A DNA stretch of 64,000 nt from assembly GCF_004212635.1 (NCBI RefSeq), contig NZ_PSRT01000036.1, positions 1-64,000 of the forward strand. Reading direction: 5' to 3'. This stretch comes from Bradyrhizobium genosp. SA-3 (GTDB taxonomy: Bacteria > Pseudomonadota > Alphaproteobacteria > Rhizobiales > Xanthobacteraceae). Every line of letters starts with the position of its first letter. Position 1 is the stretch's first letter. Below, piece by piece: positions 34,658-44,090 of this stretch. The notes beneath the pieces are model-generated. The model saw only the letters and a list, made by a program, of their open reading frames with translations. It had not been told where the DNA came from and ran no database searches. Both the position numbers and the translations under genes were made by a program.

Positions 34658-35320
34658 ATGTCCGGTTTCTCGACCGCGCGCCAAAAAATGGTCGATGGCC
34701 AGGTGCGCACCAGTGACGTCACCGATCGTCGTATTCTCGATGCCATGCTCACGGTTCCGCGCGAGGCCTTCGTGCCGGCCAGCAGACAGGCATTGGCTTA
34801 TCTCGACCTCGATCTCGACGTGAGCGAGGGCGGCGCCAAGCGGTTCCTGATCAAGCCGCAGCTGACCGGCAAGCTGCTGCAGGCCGCCGAAATTGGTGAA
34901 GGCGACAATGTGCTGGTCGTCGGCTGCGCCTCTGGCTATCTCGCCGCGCTGGCCGCCAAGCTTGCGCGCCAGGTCACGGCGACGGAATGTGATTCGGCTC
35001 TGGCCGCGAAAGCCAAGGACGCCTTCGCCGCCCTGGGGCTCGCCAATGTCACCTGCAAGGTCGCTGCCTGCAGCGAGGGTGATCCCTCCACCGCTCCTTA
35101 TGACGTGATCATCCTCAACGGCGCTGCCGAGACAACCCCGGCGGGGTTGCTCGGGCAGCTGAAGGAAGGCGGGCGCCTGGTGGGAGTGTCGGCCGAATCC
35201 AAGCCGCCGCGGGCCGTGGTCGTGACCCATAGCCACGGCGAATTCGGCCATCGGGCGCTGTTCGATGCCGCCGCCCCGGTCCTTCCGGGGCTGGAACGGG
35301 CCGCTGCCTTCGTGTTCTGA
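34658..35320 (+). CDS. pcm: Protein-L-isoaspartate O-methyltransferase-like protein
   Basis: 220-residue SAM-dependent methyltransferase of the Pcm family. It starts SGFSTARQKMVDGQVRTSDV, then RFLIKPQLTGKLLQAAEI and the SAM-binding motif VLVVGCASGYLAALAA. The classic Pcm motif ISAPHMVA at the isoaspartate site is replaced by FLIKPQLTG, which is usual in this alphaproteobacterial subgroup and leaves the true substrate uncertain. ATG 34658 has AGGG upstream; sequence before it is not conserved-looking. In alphaproteobacteria the gene commonly sits directly upstream of tolC, as here. Confidence 0.83.
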   Translation: MSGFSTARQKMVDGQVRTSDVTDRRILDAMLTVPREAFVPASRQALAYLDLDLDVSEGGAKRFLIKPQLTGKLLQAAEIGEGDNVLVVGCASGYLAALAAKLARQVTATECDSALAAKAKDAFAALGLANVTCKVAACSEGDPSTAPYDVIILNGAAETTPAGLLGQLKEGGRLVGVSAESKPPRAVVVTHSHGEFGHRALFDAAAPVLPGLERAAAFVF

Positions 35321-35394
35321 GGTCCCAAAGCCTAAAAATCCCGTTCTGAATCAGAAGTGTGGCCGGGATGCTGCACGTGAAGAGTTTCCACCGC

Positions 35395-35414
35395 GAACTA
35401 CCTTGAGGTGGTTC
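35395..35414. promoter_or_regulatory. Inverted repeat upstream of tolC
   Basis: GAACTACC-TTGA-GGTGGTTC pairs at 7 of 8 positions and lies about 95 bp before the tolC start. It may be an operator; no known consensus was matched. Confidence 0.3.
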
Positions 35415-35508
35415 CGTCGCGGCAATCCCCGTCCTATGTTGCGGCGGGGCAACGACTCCTCCACTGGTAGACGGTAACCCAGCTCGCGGGCACGAGCCGG
35501 GCGTTAGA

Positions 35509-36912
35509 ATGAACGGAATTTCAGGGATGCATGGGGTGAAGCTCTTCACCGGAGCTGCGGTTTCGGTCCTGCTGCTGTCGCTAGCCGGGCCGATGCCTGC
35601 CTTGGCGGATACGATCGAGTCCGCGCTGGTGCGCGCCTATCAAAACAATCCGCAGCTCAACGCACAGCGTGCCCAGGTGCGCTCGACCGACGAGAACGTG
35701 CCTCAAGCCTTGTCTGGCTATCGCCCCAAGGTCTCGCTGACGGCGAGTGCTGGTTATCAATATCAGGATACGCTGACTGCGCCGGGCAGCACCCCAATCA
35801 ACGGGACCACCGTTCCCCGCAGCGCGGGTTTGACCGTTTCGCAGACGCTGTACAACGGCAACCAAACCGGCAACAGGACGCGCGCGGCAGAGAGCCAAGT
35901 GTCCGGTGCTCGCGAAGCGCTGCGCAGCCTCGACCAGAGTGTGCTGCTTAGTGCCGCCACGACCTACATGGACTATCTGCGCGACGCCGCCACGCTGGAA
36001 GTTCAGCGCAGCAACGTGCGCGTGCTCGAGCAGACGCTGAAGCAGACCCGTGACCGCTTCAATGTCGGCGAAGTGACGCGTACCGACGTTGCCCAATCGG
36101 AAGCGCAGCTGGCTGCCGGCAAAACACAGGCGCTTACCGCCGAAGCGAATCTCACCACGACGCGCGCGAACTTCCGTCGTGTCATCGGCAACGAGCCGAC
36201 GAGCCTCGCGCCGGGCTCGCCGGTCGACCGGTTTCTGCCTGCAACGCTTGCGTCCGCCGTCCAGCTCAGCCTGGTCGAGCATCCCAACGTTACAGCCGCA
36301 ATGTTCGGCATCGATGTCAATTTCTTGCAGGTCAAGGTCGCCGAAGGCGCGCTGCTGCCAACAGTCACGTTGCAGGCCAGCGCAACGCAGGCCAATGAAC
36401 AATCCCTGATTCAATACAGGGCGTTTAGCGCCGCCGCGGTCGCGCAGGCCTCGTGGCAGCTCTATGACGGCGGCAACCAATATTCGCTGATCCGCCAGTC
36501 CAAGGAAAATCTGGCGCAGCAGCGTCTTAATCTCGAAAACACGCGCGACCAGACGCGTGCGACCGTGGTGCAGTGGTGGGGGTCGTTGCAGGCCGGCAAG
36601 GCGCAGGTGCAGTCTGCGCAGGCGCAGGTCGCGGCGTCCGAGATCGCGCTGAACGGCGTGCGCGAAGAAGCGAAAGCCGGTCAGCGCACCACGCTCGACG
36701 TCCTCAACGCGCAGCAGGCGCTGGTCAATGCGCGCGTCGCGCTGGTCACCGCGCAGCATGATCGCGTGGTTGCATCCTATAACGTCCTCGCGGCCATCGG
36801 CCGCCTGTCGCCGCAGGTGCTCGGCCTCGCGACCACGGTCTATGATCCCACCGTGCACTACCATCAGGTCCGCGACAGCTGGGCCGGCGTACGCACGCCC
36901 GACGGACGCTGA
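35509..36912 (+). CDS. tolC: TolC-family outer membrane channel protein
   Basis: 467-residue outer membrane factor. The signal peptide ends at PALA|DTIESAL, then two OMF repeats follow: DTIESALVRAYQNNPQLNAQ at the N-terminus and VRDSW after the second helical barrel, with NVGEVTRTDVAQSEAQLAAG and KAGQRTTLDVLNAQQALVNA as the paired coiled-coil motifs. It serves type I secretion and RND pumps. Unlike the NodT-type protein at 17.3 kb it has no lipobox, so the two channels are different classes. ATG 35509 is used; ATG 35527 is an alternative. A hairpin terminator follows. Confidence 0.92.
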   Translation: MNGISGMHGVKLFTGAAVSVLLLSLAGPMPALADTIESALVRAYQNNPQLNAQRAQVRSTDENVPQALSGYRPKVSLTASAGYQYQDTLTAPGSTPINGTTVPRSAGLTVSQTLYNGNQTGNRTRAAESQVSGAREALRSLDQSVLLSAATTYMDYLRDAATLEVQRSNVRVLEQTLKQTRDRFNVGEVTRTDVAQSEAQLAAGKTQALTAEANLTTTRANFRRVIGNEPTSLAPGSPVDRFLPATLASAVQLSLVEHPNVTAAMFGIDVNFLQVKVAEGALLPTVTLQASATQANEQSLIQYRAFSAAAVAQASWQLYDGGNQYSLIRQSKENLAQQRLNLENTRDQTRATVVQWWGSLQAGKAQVQSAQAQVAASEIALNGVREEAKAGQRTTLDVLNAQQALVNARVALVTAQHDRVVASYNVLAAIGRLSPQVLGLATTVYDPTVHYHQVRDSWAGVRTPDGR

Positions 36913-36925
36913 TTTCCGTAAGTAT

Positions 36926-36959
36926 CCGGTCGCCTCGCCAAATAGCCGAGGCCGACCGG
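36926..36959 (+). terminator. Hairpin after tolC
   Basis: CCGGTCG-CCTCG pairs with CGAGG-CCGACCGG around a loop of about 9 nt (CCAAATAGC), with one bulged base. It is followed by CGCTTTGCTTGC, a weakly T-rich tail. The remaining 250 bp up to popZ hold no supportable gene. Confidence 0.6.
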
Positions 36960-37214
36960 CGCTTTGCTTGCAATCATCAAAATCCCTGACATAGCCTTGC
37001 CAAGAAGATGCGGGTCGATTCGCCCGCATCGATGCCGTGTGCGTAAAGCTTGAGTGCCGCGGGCAGGGGCGCACCGCCGCACGTTGAGCCGTGATCTGGG
37101 GACAAGTCGGGCTGCCGCGACGAAAATGTCGGGCCGCCTGTCCGGAACCGGCCAATCCTGTCGTGCTTGGTGTAAAACAACGCATGCGAGGGCGTTGATG
37201 ATGTGGAGTCGGAG

Positions 37215-37982
37215 ATGACGCAGCCTGCAAAGGTCACAGAACCCTCGATGGAGGAGATTCTGGCCTCGATCCGGCGCATCATTGCCGACGATGAGGCCAA
37301 GCCGCCGCCGACAGAGGCCGCCAAACCCGAGAAGGCTGCGGCGCCCGCCGCGCCGCCAAAGCCGCAGGCGATGAACGACATTCCGCCATCCAAGGTCGCT
37401 CCGCCCAAACCCACCGCCGAAAAGCCCGCGCCGCCGCCGGCCGCAAAGCCGGCGCCGCCAGCACCCGCACCTGCGTCGGACGCATCCAACAGTCAGGACG
37501 ACATCGACGCGCTGCTGGCCGGGCTCGACGCGGCCACGCCTGCGCCCGAGGTCCGAGCTCCAGAGCCCGAACCCGAGCCGGAGCCCGACGTGCTCGAATT
37601 GACCGACGAGATGGCGATGGACCCGACACCGCCTCCGCCGCCACCCAGCTTCCGCAAGGTCGAACCGCGCGACGATCTCGAATTCGCCGAATCGCCGCCG
37701 CCGCGCACCGCGCCGCCGCCGTCTTACGCGCCAGTGGACTTCGATGCGCCGCCGCTGCCGCCGCAACAGCCGATCCTCGCGCAATCGACGGTCTCCGCGG
37801 TCGAATCCGCCTTCAACTCGCTGGCCCACACGGTTCTGAGCAGCAATGCGCGAACGCTGGAGGATCTGGTCAAGGAGATGCTGCGTCCGATGCTGAAGTC
37901 CTGGCTCGATGACAACCTGCCGGGCTTGGTTGAACGCATTGTGAAGGCCGAAATCGAGCGGGTCTCGCGCGGCGGCCGCTGA
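37215..37982 (+). CDS. popZ: Polar organising protein PopZ
   Basis: 255 residues with the three-part PopZ layout. The N-terminal helix EPSMEEILASIRRIIADDE (residues 8-26) binds client proteins. The middle is a Pro/Glu/Ala-rich disordered region (about 30-185). The conserved C-terminal oligomerisation domain contains TLEDLVKEMLRPMLKSWLDD and LVERIVKAEIERVSRGGR. PopZ forms a polar matrix that anchors the chromosome origin and cell-cycle signalling proteins. ATG 37215 has GGAG 6 nt upstream; the GTG 4 codons before lacks one. It is followed by a short GGGCC / GGCCC hairpin and by valS. Confidence 0.92.
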   Translation: MTQPAKVTEPSMEEILASIRRIIADDEAKPPPTEAAKPEKAAAPAAPPKPQAMNDIPPSKVAPPKPTAEKPAPPPAAKPAPPAPAPASDASNSQDDIDALLAGLDAATPAPEVRAPEPEPEPEPDVLELTDEMAMDPTPPPPPPSFRKVEPRDDLEFAESPPPRTAPPPSYAPVDFDAPPLPPQQPILAQSTVSAVESAFNSLAHTVLSSNARTLEDLVKEMLRPMLKSWLDDNLPGLVERIVKAEIERVSRGGR

Positions 37983-38071
37983 GACGGGCCGTGCGGCCCC
38001 GATAAAGCCCTGCTCCTGCGTCATATTCGGCCTGCGGCCCGGGCCGAAAATGCTCGCCGTTGAGCTTCCCG

Positions 38072-38100
38072 TTGACTTGAGCCCCGCGCGCGGCTTTCTA
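38072..38100 (+). promoter_or_regulatory. Candidate promoter of valS
   Basis: TTGACT (38072-38077), a 17-nt spacer and TTTCTA (38095-38100) precede the valS ATG by only 8 nt, giving a nearly leaderless transcript if used. The -10 is poor, so this is tentative. Confidence 0.3.
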
Positions 38101-38108
38101 GCAGCCCC

Positions 38109-40985
38109 ATGATCGAAAAAAATTACCAGCCCGCCGATATCGAAACCCGCATGTCCGTGGTGTGGGAGGACAGCCTCGCCTTCAAGGCCGGCCGCCCTGA
38201 CCGCCGCGACGCGGTGCCGTTCACCATTGTGATCCCGCCGCCGAACGTGACGGGCTCGCTGCACATGGGCCACGCCCTCAACAACACGCTTCAGGACATC
38301 CTGTGCCGGTTCGAGCGCATGCGCGGCCGCGACGTGCTGTGGCAGCCCGGCACCGACCATGCTGGCATCGCGACGCAGATGGTGGTCGAGCGCCAGCTGA
38401 TGGAGCGCCAGCAGCCCGGCCGCCGCGAGATGGGCCGCGAGAAGTTTCTGGAGCGGGTCTGGCAGTGGAAGGCCGAGAGCGGCGACACCATCATCAACCA
38501 GCTCAAGCGGCTCGGCGCCTCCTGCGACTGGTCGCGCGAGCGCTTCACCATGGACGAGGGCTTGTCGAAGGCCGTCCTCAAGGTGTTCGTCGAGCTGCAC
38601 CGCGAGGGGCTGATCTACAAGGACAAGCGGCTGGTGAACTGGGACACCAAGCTGCTGACCGCGATCTCCGATCTCGAAGTGCAGCAGACCGAGGTCAAGG
38701 GCAGCCTCTGGTATCTGCGCTATCCGATCGATGGCAAGATTTTCAGCCCCGAGGATCCCTCGAGCTTCATCGTCGTCGCCACCACGCGCCCCGAGACCAT
38801 GCTCGGCGACACCGGCGTTGCCGTGCATCCCGATGACGAGCGTTATCAGAAGCTGATCGGCAAAAACGTCATCCTGCCGCTGGTCGGCCGCAATATCCAG
38901 ATCGTCGCCGACGAGTATTCCGATCCGGACAAGGGCTCGGGCGCGGTGAAGGTGACGCCGGCGCACGACTTCAACGATTTCGAGGTCGGCAATCGCCACG
39001 GCCTGCGCAGGATCAGTGTGCTCGACAGGGAAGGCTGCCTCGATCTGCTCGGCAACGAGGATTATCTGCGCGACCTGCCCGAAGGTGCCTCGCAATTCGC
39101 CGAGGAGTTCAACAAGGTCGACCGCTTCGTCGCACGCAAGCGCATCGTCGAGCGATTGGAATCGTTCGGCTTCGTCGAGCGGATCGAGCCGCACACCCAC
39201 ATGGTGCCGCATGGCGATCGCTCGAACAGCGTGATCGAGCCGTATCTGACCGACCAGTGGTACGTCGACGCCAAGACGCTGGCCAAGCCGGCGATCGCGG
39301 CGGTGCGTTCGGGCGAAACGTCGTTCGTGCCGAAGAACTGGGAAAAGACCTATTTCGAGTGGATGGAGAACATCCAGCCCTGGTGCATCTCGCGCCAGCT
39401 CTGGTGGGGTCATCAGATCCCGGCCTGGTACGGTCCGGATGGCAAAGTGTTCGTCGCCGAGACCGAGGAGGAGGCGATCAGCCACGCCCTCGGCTATTAC
39501 GTCGAGCAGGAAGTCATCACGCCGGAGCAGGGGCGCGAGATGGCGCTGGACCGCAACAAGCGCGACGGCTTCATCACCCGCGATGAGGACGTGCTCGACA
39601 CCTGGTTCTCCTCGGCGCTGTGGCCGTTCTCGACGCTCGGCTGGCCCGAAGATGCGCCCGAGGTACAGCGTTACTATCCGACCAATGCGCTGGTGACCGG
39701 CTTCGACATCATCTTCTTCTGGGTCGCCCGCATGATGATGATGGGCCTGCACTTCATGAAGGAGGTGCCGTTCTCGACCATCTACATCCACGCCCTCGTC
39801 CGCGACGAGAAAGGCGCCAAGATGTCGAAGTCGAAGGGCAACGTCATCGATCCCCTCAACCTGATCGACGAATATGGTGCCGACGCGCTGCGCTTCACGC
39901 TGGCCGCGATGGCGGCGCAGGGCCGCGACATCAAGCTCGCCACCAGCCGCGTCGAGGGCTACCGCAATTTCGCGACAAAGCTCTGGAACGCCTGTCGCTT
40001 CGCGGAGATGAACCATTGCGCCGTGCCCGAAGGTTTCGAGCCGGCGAAGACGAAGGAGACGCTGAACCGCTGGATCGCGCATGAGAGCGCGCACACCACG
40101 CGCGAGGTGACCGAGGCGATCGAAGCATATCGCTTCAATGACGCCGCAGGCAGCATCTACCGCTTCGTCTGGAACGTCTATTGCGACTGGTATGTCGAGC
40201 TCGCAAAGCCCGTGCTGCTCGGTCCCGACAGTCCCGCCAAGAACGAAACCCGCGCCATGGTCGCCTGGGCGCGCGACGAGATCCTCAAGCTCCTGCACCC
40301 CTTCATGCCCTTCATCACCGAAGAGCTCTGGGAGGTGACGGCGAAGCGCGACGGATTGCTCGCATTGGCGGCGTGGCCACTGAAGCGGGCGGAACCGACG
40401 CCCGAGCAGCTTGCGATGCTCGCGGCGACGACGGGGCCGACCGATCCGCTCGTCTCGCCGGCCTGGGTGCTGCCCATCTTCGACCATGCCGACTTCACCG
40501 ATCCCGCGGCCGAGGCCGAGATCGGCTGGGTGATCGACCTCGTCACGCAAATCCGCTCGGTGCGCGCCGAGATGAACATCCCGCCGGCAAGTCTGACGGC
40601 TCTGGTGCTCGCCGGCGCCTCGACCGAGACCAGGGAGCGCGCGCCGCGCTGGACTGATGTCATCAAGCGCATGGCGCGGCTGTCCGACATATCCTTCGCC
40701 GACCGCGCGCCGGACGGTGCGGTTCAGCTGCTGGTGCGCGGCGAAGTGGCTGCGCTGCCGCTGAAGGGCGTGATCGACGTCGCCGCTGAGCGCACGCGCC
40801 TGGACAAGGAGATCGGCAAGGCCGATGCCGACATCAAGCGCGCCGAGTCCAAGCTGGCGAACGAGAAATTCGTTGCTAACGCGGCCGAGGAGGTCGTCGA
40901 GGAGGAGCGCGAAAAGCGCGAGGCGGCACTGGCGCGCAAGGCCAAGCTGCTCGAGGCGCTGGAGCGGCTGAAGCAGGCGTCGTAG
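38109..40985 (+). CDS. valS: Valyl-tRNA synthetase
   Basis: Class I aminoacyl-tRNA synthetase, 958 residues, the normal bacterial length. The HIGH motif is in NVTGSLHMGHALNNT (near residue 45), the editing domain contains TTRPETMLGDTGVAVHP, and the KMSKS loop is GAKMSKSKGN. Then come an anticodon-binding helical domain and a C-terminal coiled-coil arm (VDVAAERTRLDKEIGKAD onward). It charges tRNA-Val and hydrolyses mischarged Thr-tRNA-Val. It ends 2 bp from the convergent glycosylase gene. Confidence 0.97.
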   Translation: MIEKNYQPADIETRMSVVWEDSLAFKAGRPDRRDAVPFTIVIPPPNVTGSLHMGHALNNTLQDILCRFERMRGRDVLWQPGTDHAGIATQMVVERQLMERQQPGRREMGREKFLERVWQWKAESGDTIINQLKRLGASCDWSRERFTMDEGLSKAVLKVFVELHREGLIYKDKRLVNWDTKLLTAISDLEVQQTEVKGSLWYLRYPIDGKIFSPEDPSSFIVVATTRPETMLGDTGVAVHPDDERYQKLIGKNVILPLVGRNIQIVADEYSDPDKGSGAVKVTPAHDFNDFEVGNRHGLRRISVLDREGCLDLLGNEDYLRDLPEGASQFAEEFNKVDRFVARKRIVERLESFGFVERIEPHTHMVPHGDRSNSVIEPYLTDQWYVDAKTLAKPAIAAVRSGETSFVPKNWEKTYFEWMENIQPWCISRQLWWGHQIPAWYGPDGKVFVAETEEEAISHALGYYVEQEVITPEQGREMALDRNKRDGFITRDEDVLDTWFSSALWPFSTLGWPEDAPEVQRYYPTNALVTGFDIIFFWVARMMMMGLHFMKEVPFSTIYIHALVRDEKGAKMSKSKGNVIDPLNLIDEYGADALRFTLAAMAAQGRDIKLATSRVEGYRNFATKLWNACRFAEMNHCAVPEGFEPAKTKETLNRWIAHESAHTTREVTEAIEAYRFNDAAGSIYRFVWNVYCDWYVELAKPVLLGPDSPAKNETRAMVAWARDEILKLLHPFMPFITEELWEVTAKRDGLLALAAWPLKRAEPTPEQLAMLAATTGPTDPLVSPAWVLPIFDHADFTDPAAEAEIGWVIDLVTQIRSVRAEMNIPPASLTALVLAGASTETRERAPRWTDVIKRMARLSDISFADRAPDGAVQLLVRGEVAALPLKGVIDVAAERTRLDKEIGKADADIKRAESKLANEKFVANAAEEVVEEEREKREAALARKAKLLEALERLKQAS

Positions 40986-40987
40986 CC

Positions 40988-41590
40988 CTATTTCGGAAAC
41001 GGCTTGCTCAGAAACTTCGAGCCCTTGATGCCGTAGCGCCAGGGCAGCTCCACCGCCTTCGTGATGCCGATCCGGATGCCGGTCGCGACCTCGACATCCT
41101 CCGTCCGCGCATGCAGCGCAATCGGTGGCCGGTCGAGGGGCAGGGTATTGTACGCGACGGTGATGCCGAGCGCTTCGGTCAGTTTGCCCGGGCCCGAGCA
41201 CAGCGCGTGCATGTCCTGAAGATGGCGGCGGCGTCGCATCGCAGCCAAGCCATGGGTCGGCTCCAGCGCGCGGATCAGCACGGCGCTGGCCGAGCCTTCC
41301 TCCTCGCAGACGAAGTTCACGCACCAGTGGATGCCGTAGGAACGGTAGACATAGGCATAGCCGGGCGGACCGAACATCACCTGGTTCCGCTGCGTCGGCC
41401 CGCGATAGGAATGCGCGGCCGGGTCGGTATGATGATAGGCCTCGACCTCGACGATGATTCCGCCGACGCCATCGACCAGCATGGTGGCGCCGATCAGGTC
41501 GGGCGCGACCTCGTGGACGCTGCGGCCGAAAAAGGTCCGCTTCAGCGGCTTGCCAAGCCGCAATGGAGAGGCATTCGATCTTGGAGCCAT
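40988..41590 (-). CDS. DNA-3-methyladenine glycosylase (AAG/Mpg family)
   Basis: 200-residue base-excision repair enzyme of the mammalian AAG type. The catalytic general-base Glu is in [20 protein letters not shown]; the DNA-intercalating loop is [20 protein letters not shown]; the conserved [14 protein letters not shown] motif follows. It removes alkylated purines such as 3-methyladenine and hypoxanthine. The ATG at 41590 gives a normal length. It is divergent from lipA. Confidence 0.93.
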   Translation of the reverse strand: MAPRSNASPLRLGKPLKRTFFGRSVHEVAPDLIGATMLVDGVGGIIVEVEAYHHTDPAAHSYRGPTQRNQVMFGPPGYAYVYRSYGIHWCVNFVCEEEGSASAVLIRALEPTHGLAAMRRRRHLQDMHALCSGPGKLTEALGITVAYNTLPLDRPPIALHARTEDVEVATGIRIGITKAVELPWRYGIKGSKFLSKPFPK

Positions 41591-41720
41591 TCGAGGTGAG
41601 AATCGCCTGAGAACAGAGCAGGATATTGCCCATATCTGCCATGTTCTCTGAAGCGGGGCGAGCCGGGTTGCGATGCTTGGCCAGACCGACTAGGTAGGAC
41701 CAGAACAGACCGGACACCCC

Positions 41721-42677
41721 ATGGTCGTTATTGTCGATACCATCTCGAACCCGCTGCGCCCGCGCCACCCCGAAAAGGTGAACCGGCCCGATTCCGCTTC
41801 GCCGCCGAAGCCGGACTGGATTCGCGTGCGCGCGCCCAACACCCGCGGCTATGCCGACACCCGCAACATCGTACGGGCCAACGGCCTGCACACGGTATGC
41901 GAGGAGGCGGGCTGCCCAAATATCGGCGAGTGCTGGGACAAAAAGCACGCGACCTTCATGATCATGGGTGACACCTGCACCCGTGCCTGCGCCTTCTGCA
42001 ACGTCAAGACCGGCCTGCCCAACGCGCTCGATGCCTCGGAGCCGCAGCACGTCGCCGAGGCAACCGCCAAGCTGGGGCTGGCACACGTCGTCATTACTTC
42101 GGTCGACCGCGACGACCTCGCCGACGGCGGCGCCGAGCATTTTGCCCAGACCATCCGTGCGATCCGCGCCGCGTGTCCTTCGACCACGATCGAGATCCTG
42201 ACGCCGGACTTCCTGCGCAAGGAGGGCGCACTCGAGATCGTCGTTGCGGCGAAGCCCGACGTCTTCAACCACAATCTCGAGACCGTGCCGTCGCGCTATC
42301 TCACGGTGCGGCCCGGCGCGCGCTATTTCCATTCGATCCGGCTGCTGCAGCGGGTCAGGGAGCTCGATCCCACCATCTTCACCAAGTCCGGCATCATGGT
42401 CGGGCTCGGCGAGGAGCGCCACGAGGTGCTCCAGGTGATGGACGATCTGCGCTCGGCCGAGGTCGATTTCCTCACCATCGGCCAGTATCTCCAACCCACT
42501 CGCAAGCATCACGCCGTGATGCGCTTCGTGCCGCCCGACGAGTTCGCCTCCTACGAGAAGGTCGCCTATACCAAGGGGTTCCTGATGGTGTCGGCGAGTC
42601 CGCTCACCCGTTCGTCGCATCATGCGGGCGAGGATTTTGCGAGACTGAAGGCAGCGCGGGCCGCGATCGCGCGCTGA
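41721..42677 (+). CDS. lipA: Lipoyl synthase
   Basis: Radical-SAM enzyme, 318 residues, inserting two sulfurs into octanoyl groups on pyruvate and 2-oxoglutarate dehydrogenases. Both iron-sulfur clusters are visible: the auxiliary cluster cysteines in [12 protein letters not shown] and the SAM cluster CTRACAFC. The C-terminal SSHHAGED motif gives the serine ligand of the auxiliary cluster. Start ATG 41721 fits the family. The next gene begins 6 bp after the stop, so they are co-transcribed. Confidence 0.97.
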   Translation: MVVIVDTISNPLRPRHPEKVNRPDSASPPKPDWIRVRAPNTRGYADTRNIVRANGLHTVCEEAGCPNIGECWDKKHATFMIMGDTCTRACAFCNVKTGLPNALDASEPQHVAEATAKLGLAHVVITSVDRDDLADGGAEHFAQTIRAIRAACPSTTIEILTPDFLRKEGALEIVVAAKPDVFNHNLETVPSRYLTVRPGARYFHSIRLLQRVRELDPTIFTKSGIMVGLGEERHEVLQVMDDLRSAEVDFLTIGQYLQPTRKHHAVMRFVPPDEFASYEKVAYTKGFLMVSASPLTRSSHHAGEDFARLKAARAAIAR

Positions 42678-42683
42678 GTTCCA

Positions 42684-43154
42684 ATGCATCGAGTTTCAAG
42701 CAAGCACCGCGTCAATCACAGCGCGTCCGAGATGTTTGATCTGGTCGCCGACGTCGAGCGCTACCCGGAATTCGTGCCGCTGTGCAGCGCGCTGAAGGTG
42801 CGTCAGCGCATGGCGAAGCCCGATGGCACCGAGGTGCTGGTCGCCGACATGACGGTCTCGTTCAAGCTGGTCAAGGAATCCTTCACCAGCCGGGTGACGC
42901 TCGACCGCGCCAATTTGAAGATTCTCGTCGAATATCTGCAAGGTCCGTTCAGCAATCTGGAAAACCGCTGGACGTTCGAGCCCAAGGGCGAGGGCGTCTG
43001 CGACGTCGGTTTCTTCCTCTCCTACGAGTTCAAGAGCCGCATGCTGGCGATGCTGATGGGCTCGATGTTCGACGCTGCATTCGCGCGATTCTCCACTGCG
43101 TTCGAAAAGCGGGCCGACGCGATCTACGGCCGGCCCAAATTGGCGTCGTCCTAG
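42684..43154 (+). CDS. COQ10/RatA-type START-domain protein, ubiquinone-binding
   Basis: 156-residue START/SRPBCC-fold protein with the family opening HSASEMFDLVADVERYPEFV and the C-terminal helix MLMGSMFDAAFARFSTAFEKRA. Eukaryotic and alphaproteobacterial COQ10 homologues bind ubiquinone and support respiration; the E. coli homologue RatA was described as inhibiting ribosome association, so automated names differ. Its position after lipA is common in alphaproteobacteria and favours the quinone-related role. Confidence 0.85.
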   Translation: MHRVSSKHRVNHSASEMFDLVADVERYPEFVPLCSALKVRQRMAKPDGTEVLVADMTVSFKLVKESFTSRVTLDRANLKILVEYLQGPFSNLENRWTFEPKGEGVCDVGFFLSYEFKSRMLAMLMGSMFDAAFARFSTAFEKRADAIYGRPKLASS

Positions 43155-43182
43155 TCTTCCCGGCGGGCACCGCTCTCTCCGC

Positions 43183-43269
43183 CGTCATTGCGAGGAGCTC
43201 TTGCGACGAAGCAATCCAGAGTGCGTCCGCGGCGGCAGTCTGGATTGCTTCGCTGCGCTCGCAATGACG
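43183..43269. repeat. Palindromic interspersed repeat (GCAATCCAGA family), copy 2
   Basis: CGTCATTGCGAGGAGC at the left and GCTCGCAATGACG at the right, with inner arms CGAAGCAATCCAGA and TCTGGATTGCTTCG. It sits between the convergent ends of the COQ10-type gene and the oxidase operon, where it may also act as a bidirectional terminator. Confidence 0.9.
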
Positions 43270-43274
43270 AGGCT

Positions 43275-44090
43275 TCAATCCACCGCCTTCACCACATCCG
43301 GCGGCTGCGAGGCGTAGTACGCCGCGGCCTGCTCGATCTCCTGCGGCGTCATTGCGCGCGCGATGTTGCGCATCTGCTGGCTGATGTCGTTGCGCCGTTC
43401 GCCGGAGGCGAAGGCCTGGAGCTGCGCCTTCATATAGGCCTCCGACTGGCCTTCAAGCCACGGGCTGCCGGTCTTGTTGTCGAGGCTGCCATGGCAGGAG
43501 CCGCAGGGCGCGATGCCGCGCATCGGCGCGCCGTAGATGACGATGTTCGGTTTTGGAAGCTGCGGCGTCGGGTGGTAGGCCGGCAGCCGCGGCAGGTAGG
43601 CGTAGTAGATCGAGAGATCAGCGATCTCCTGGTCGGTCAGGTTGACGGCAAACGGCGACATCACGGCATTGCTGCGTGCGCCGGAGCGGAAATCGTGCAG
43701 CTCCTTGTAGATCACGGCCGCATACTGGCCGGCGAGGTTCGGCGAATCCGCGCGGCTGATGCCGGTCGGGCCGTGGCAGATGGCGCAGCGCTGCGCCAGC
43801 GTCGCACCGCGGCCAATCGCTTCCTGGCTCGAGCGTGACAGCGTGGACGAGGTCAGCACGACCTCCGACAGGCGCTTGCTCAGCTCGGGCGCCGTCACGC
43901 TCAGCGCTCGCTGCGGCACGCCGGCGGCGCTACAGATGGCGTCCCAGACATTGGCGAACTGAACCCAGGGCTGCGCGAAGGGCAGCACGATGAAGCCGGC
44001 AAGCGCCGTCACGATCAGGATCGCGGCGGTGATGCCGACTCCAAGCGTGAAATGCCTGTTGCGGAAGGTGAAGAGGTCGCGCTTGCTCAT
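43275..44090 (-). CDS. Dihaem cytochrome c (c4-like), last gene of the oxidase operon
   Basis: 271 residues. One N-terminal membrane anchor (HFTLGVGITAAILIVTALAGFIVLPF) is followed by two class I cytochrome c domains with haem motifs CAICH and CGSCH. Distal methionine candidates lie in AVMSPFAVNLT and in the second domain. It is membrane-tethered on the periplasmic side and probably donates electrons to the CuA centre of the oxidase. ATG 44090 overlaps the upstream stop codon by one base, which indicates translational coupling. Confidence 0.88.
   Translation of the reverse strand: MSKRDLFTFRNRHFTLGVGITAAILIVTALAGFIVLPFAQPWVQFANVWDAICSAAGVPQRALSVTAPELSKRLSEVVLTSSTLSRSSQEAIGRGATLAQRCAICHGPTGISRADSPNLAGQYAAVIYKELHDFRSGARSNAVMSPFAVNLTDQEIADLSIYYAYLPRLPAYHPTPQLPKPNIVIYGAPMRGIAPCGSCHGSLDNKTGSPWLEGQSEAYMKAQLQAFASGERRNDISQQMRNIARAMTPQEIEQAAAYYASQPPDVVKAVD

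Noticed and set aside
36864..42689. Open frame of over 1900 codons on the minus strand across tolC, popZ, valS and lipA
   Set aside because: It covers several confidently identified genes on the plus strand (and one on the minus strand in another frame) and shows no domain; it is a GC-bias artefact.
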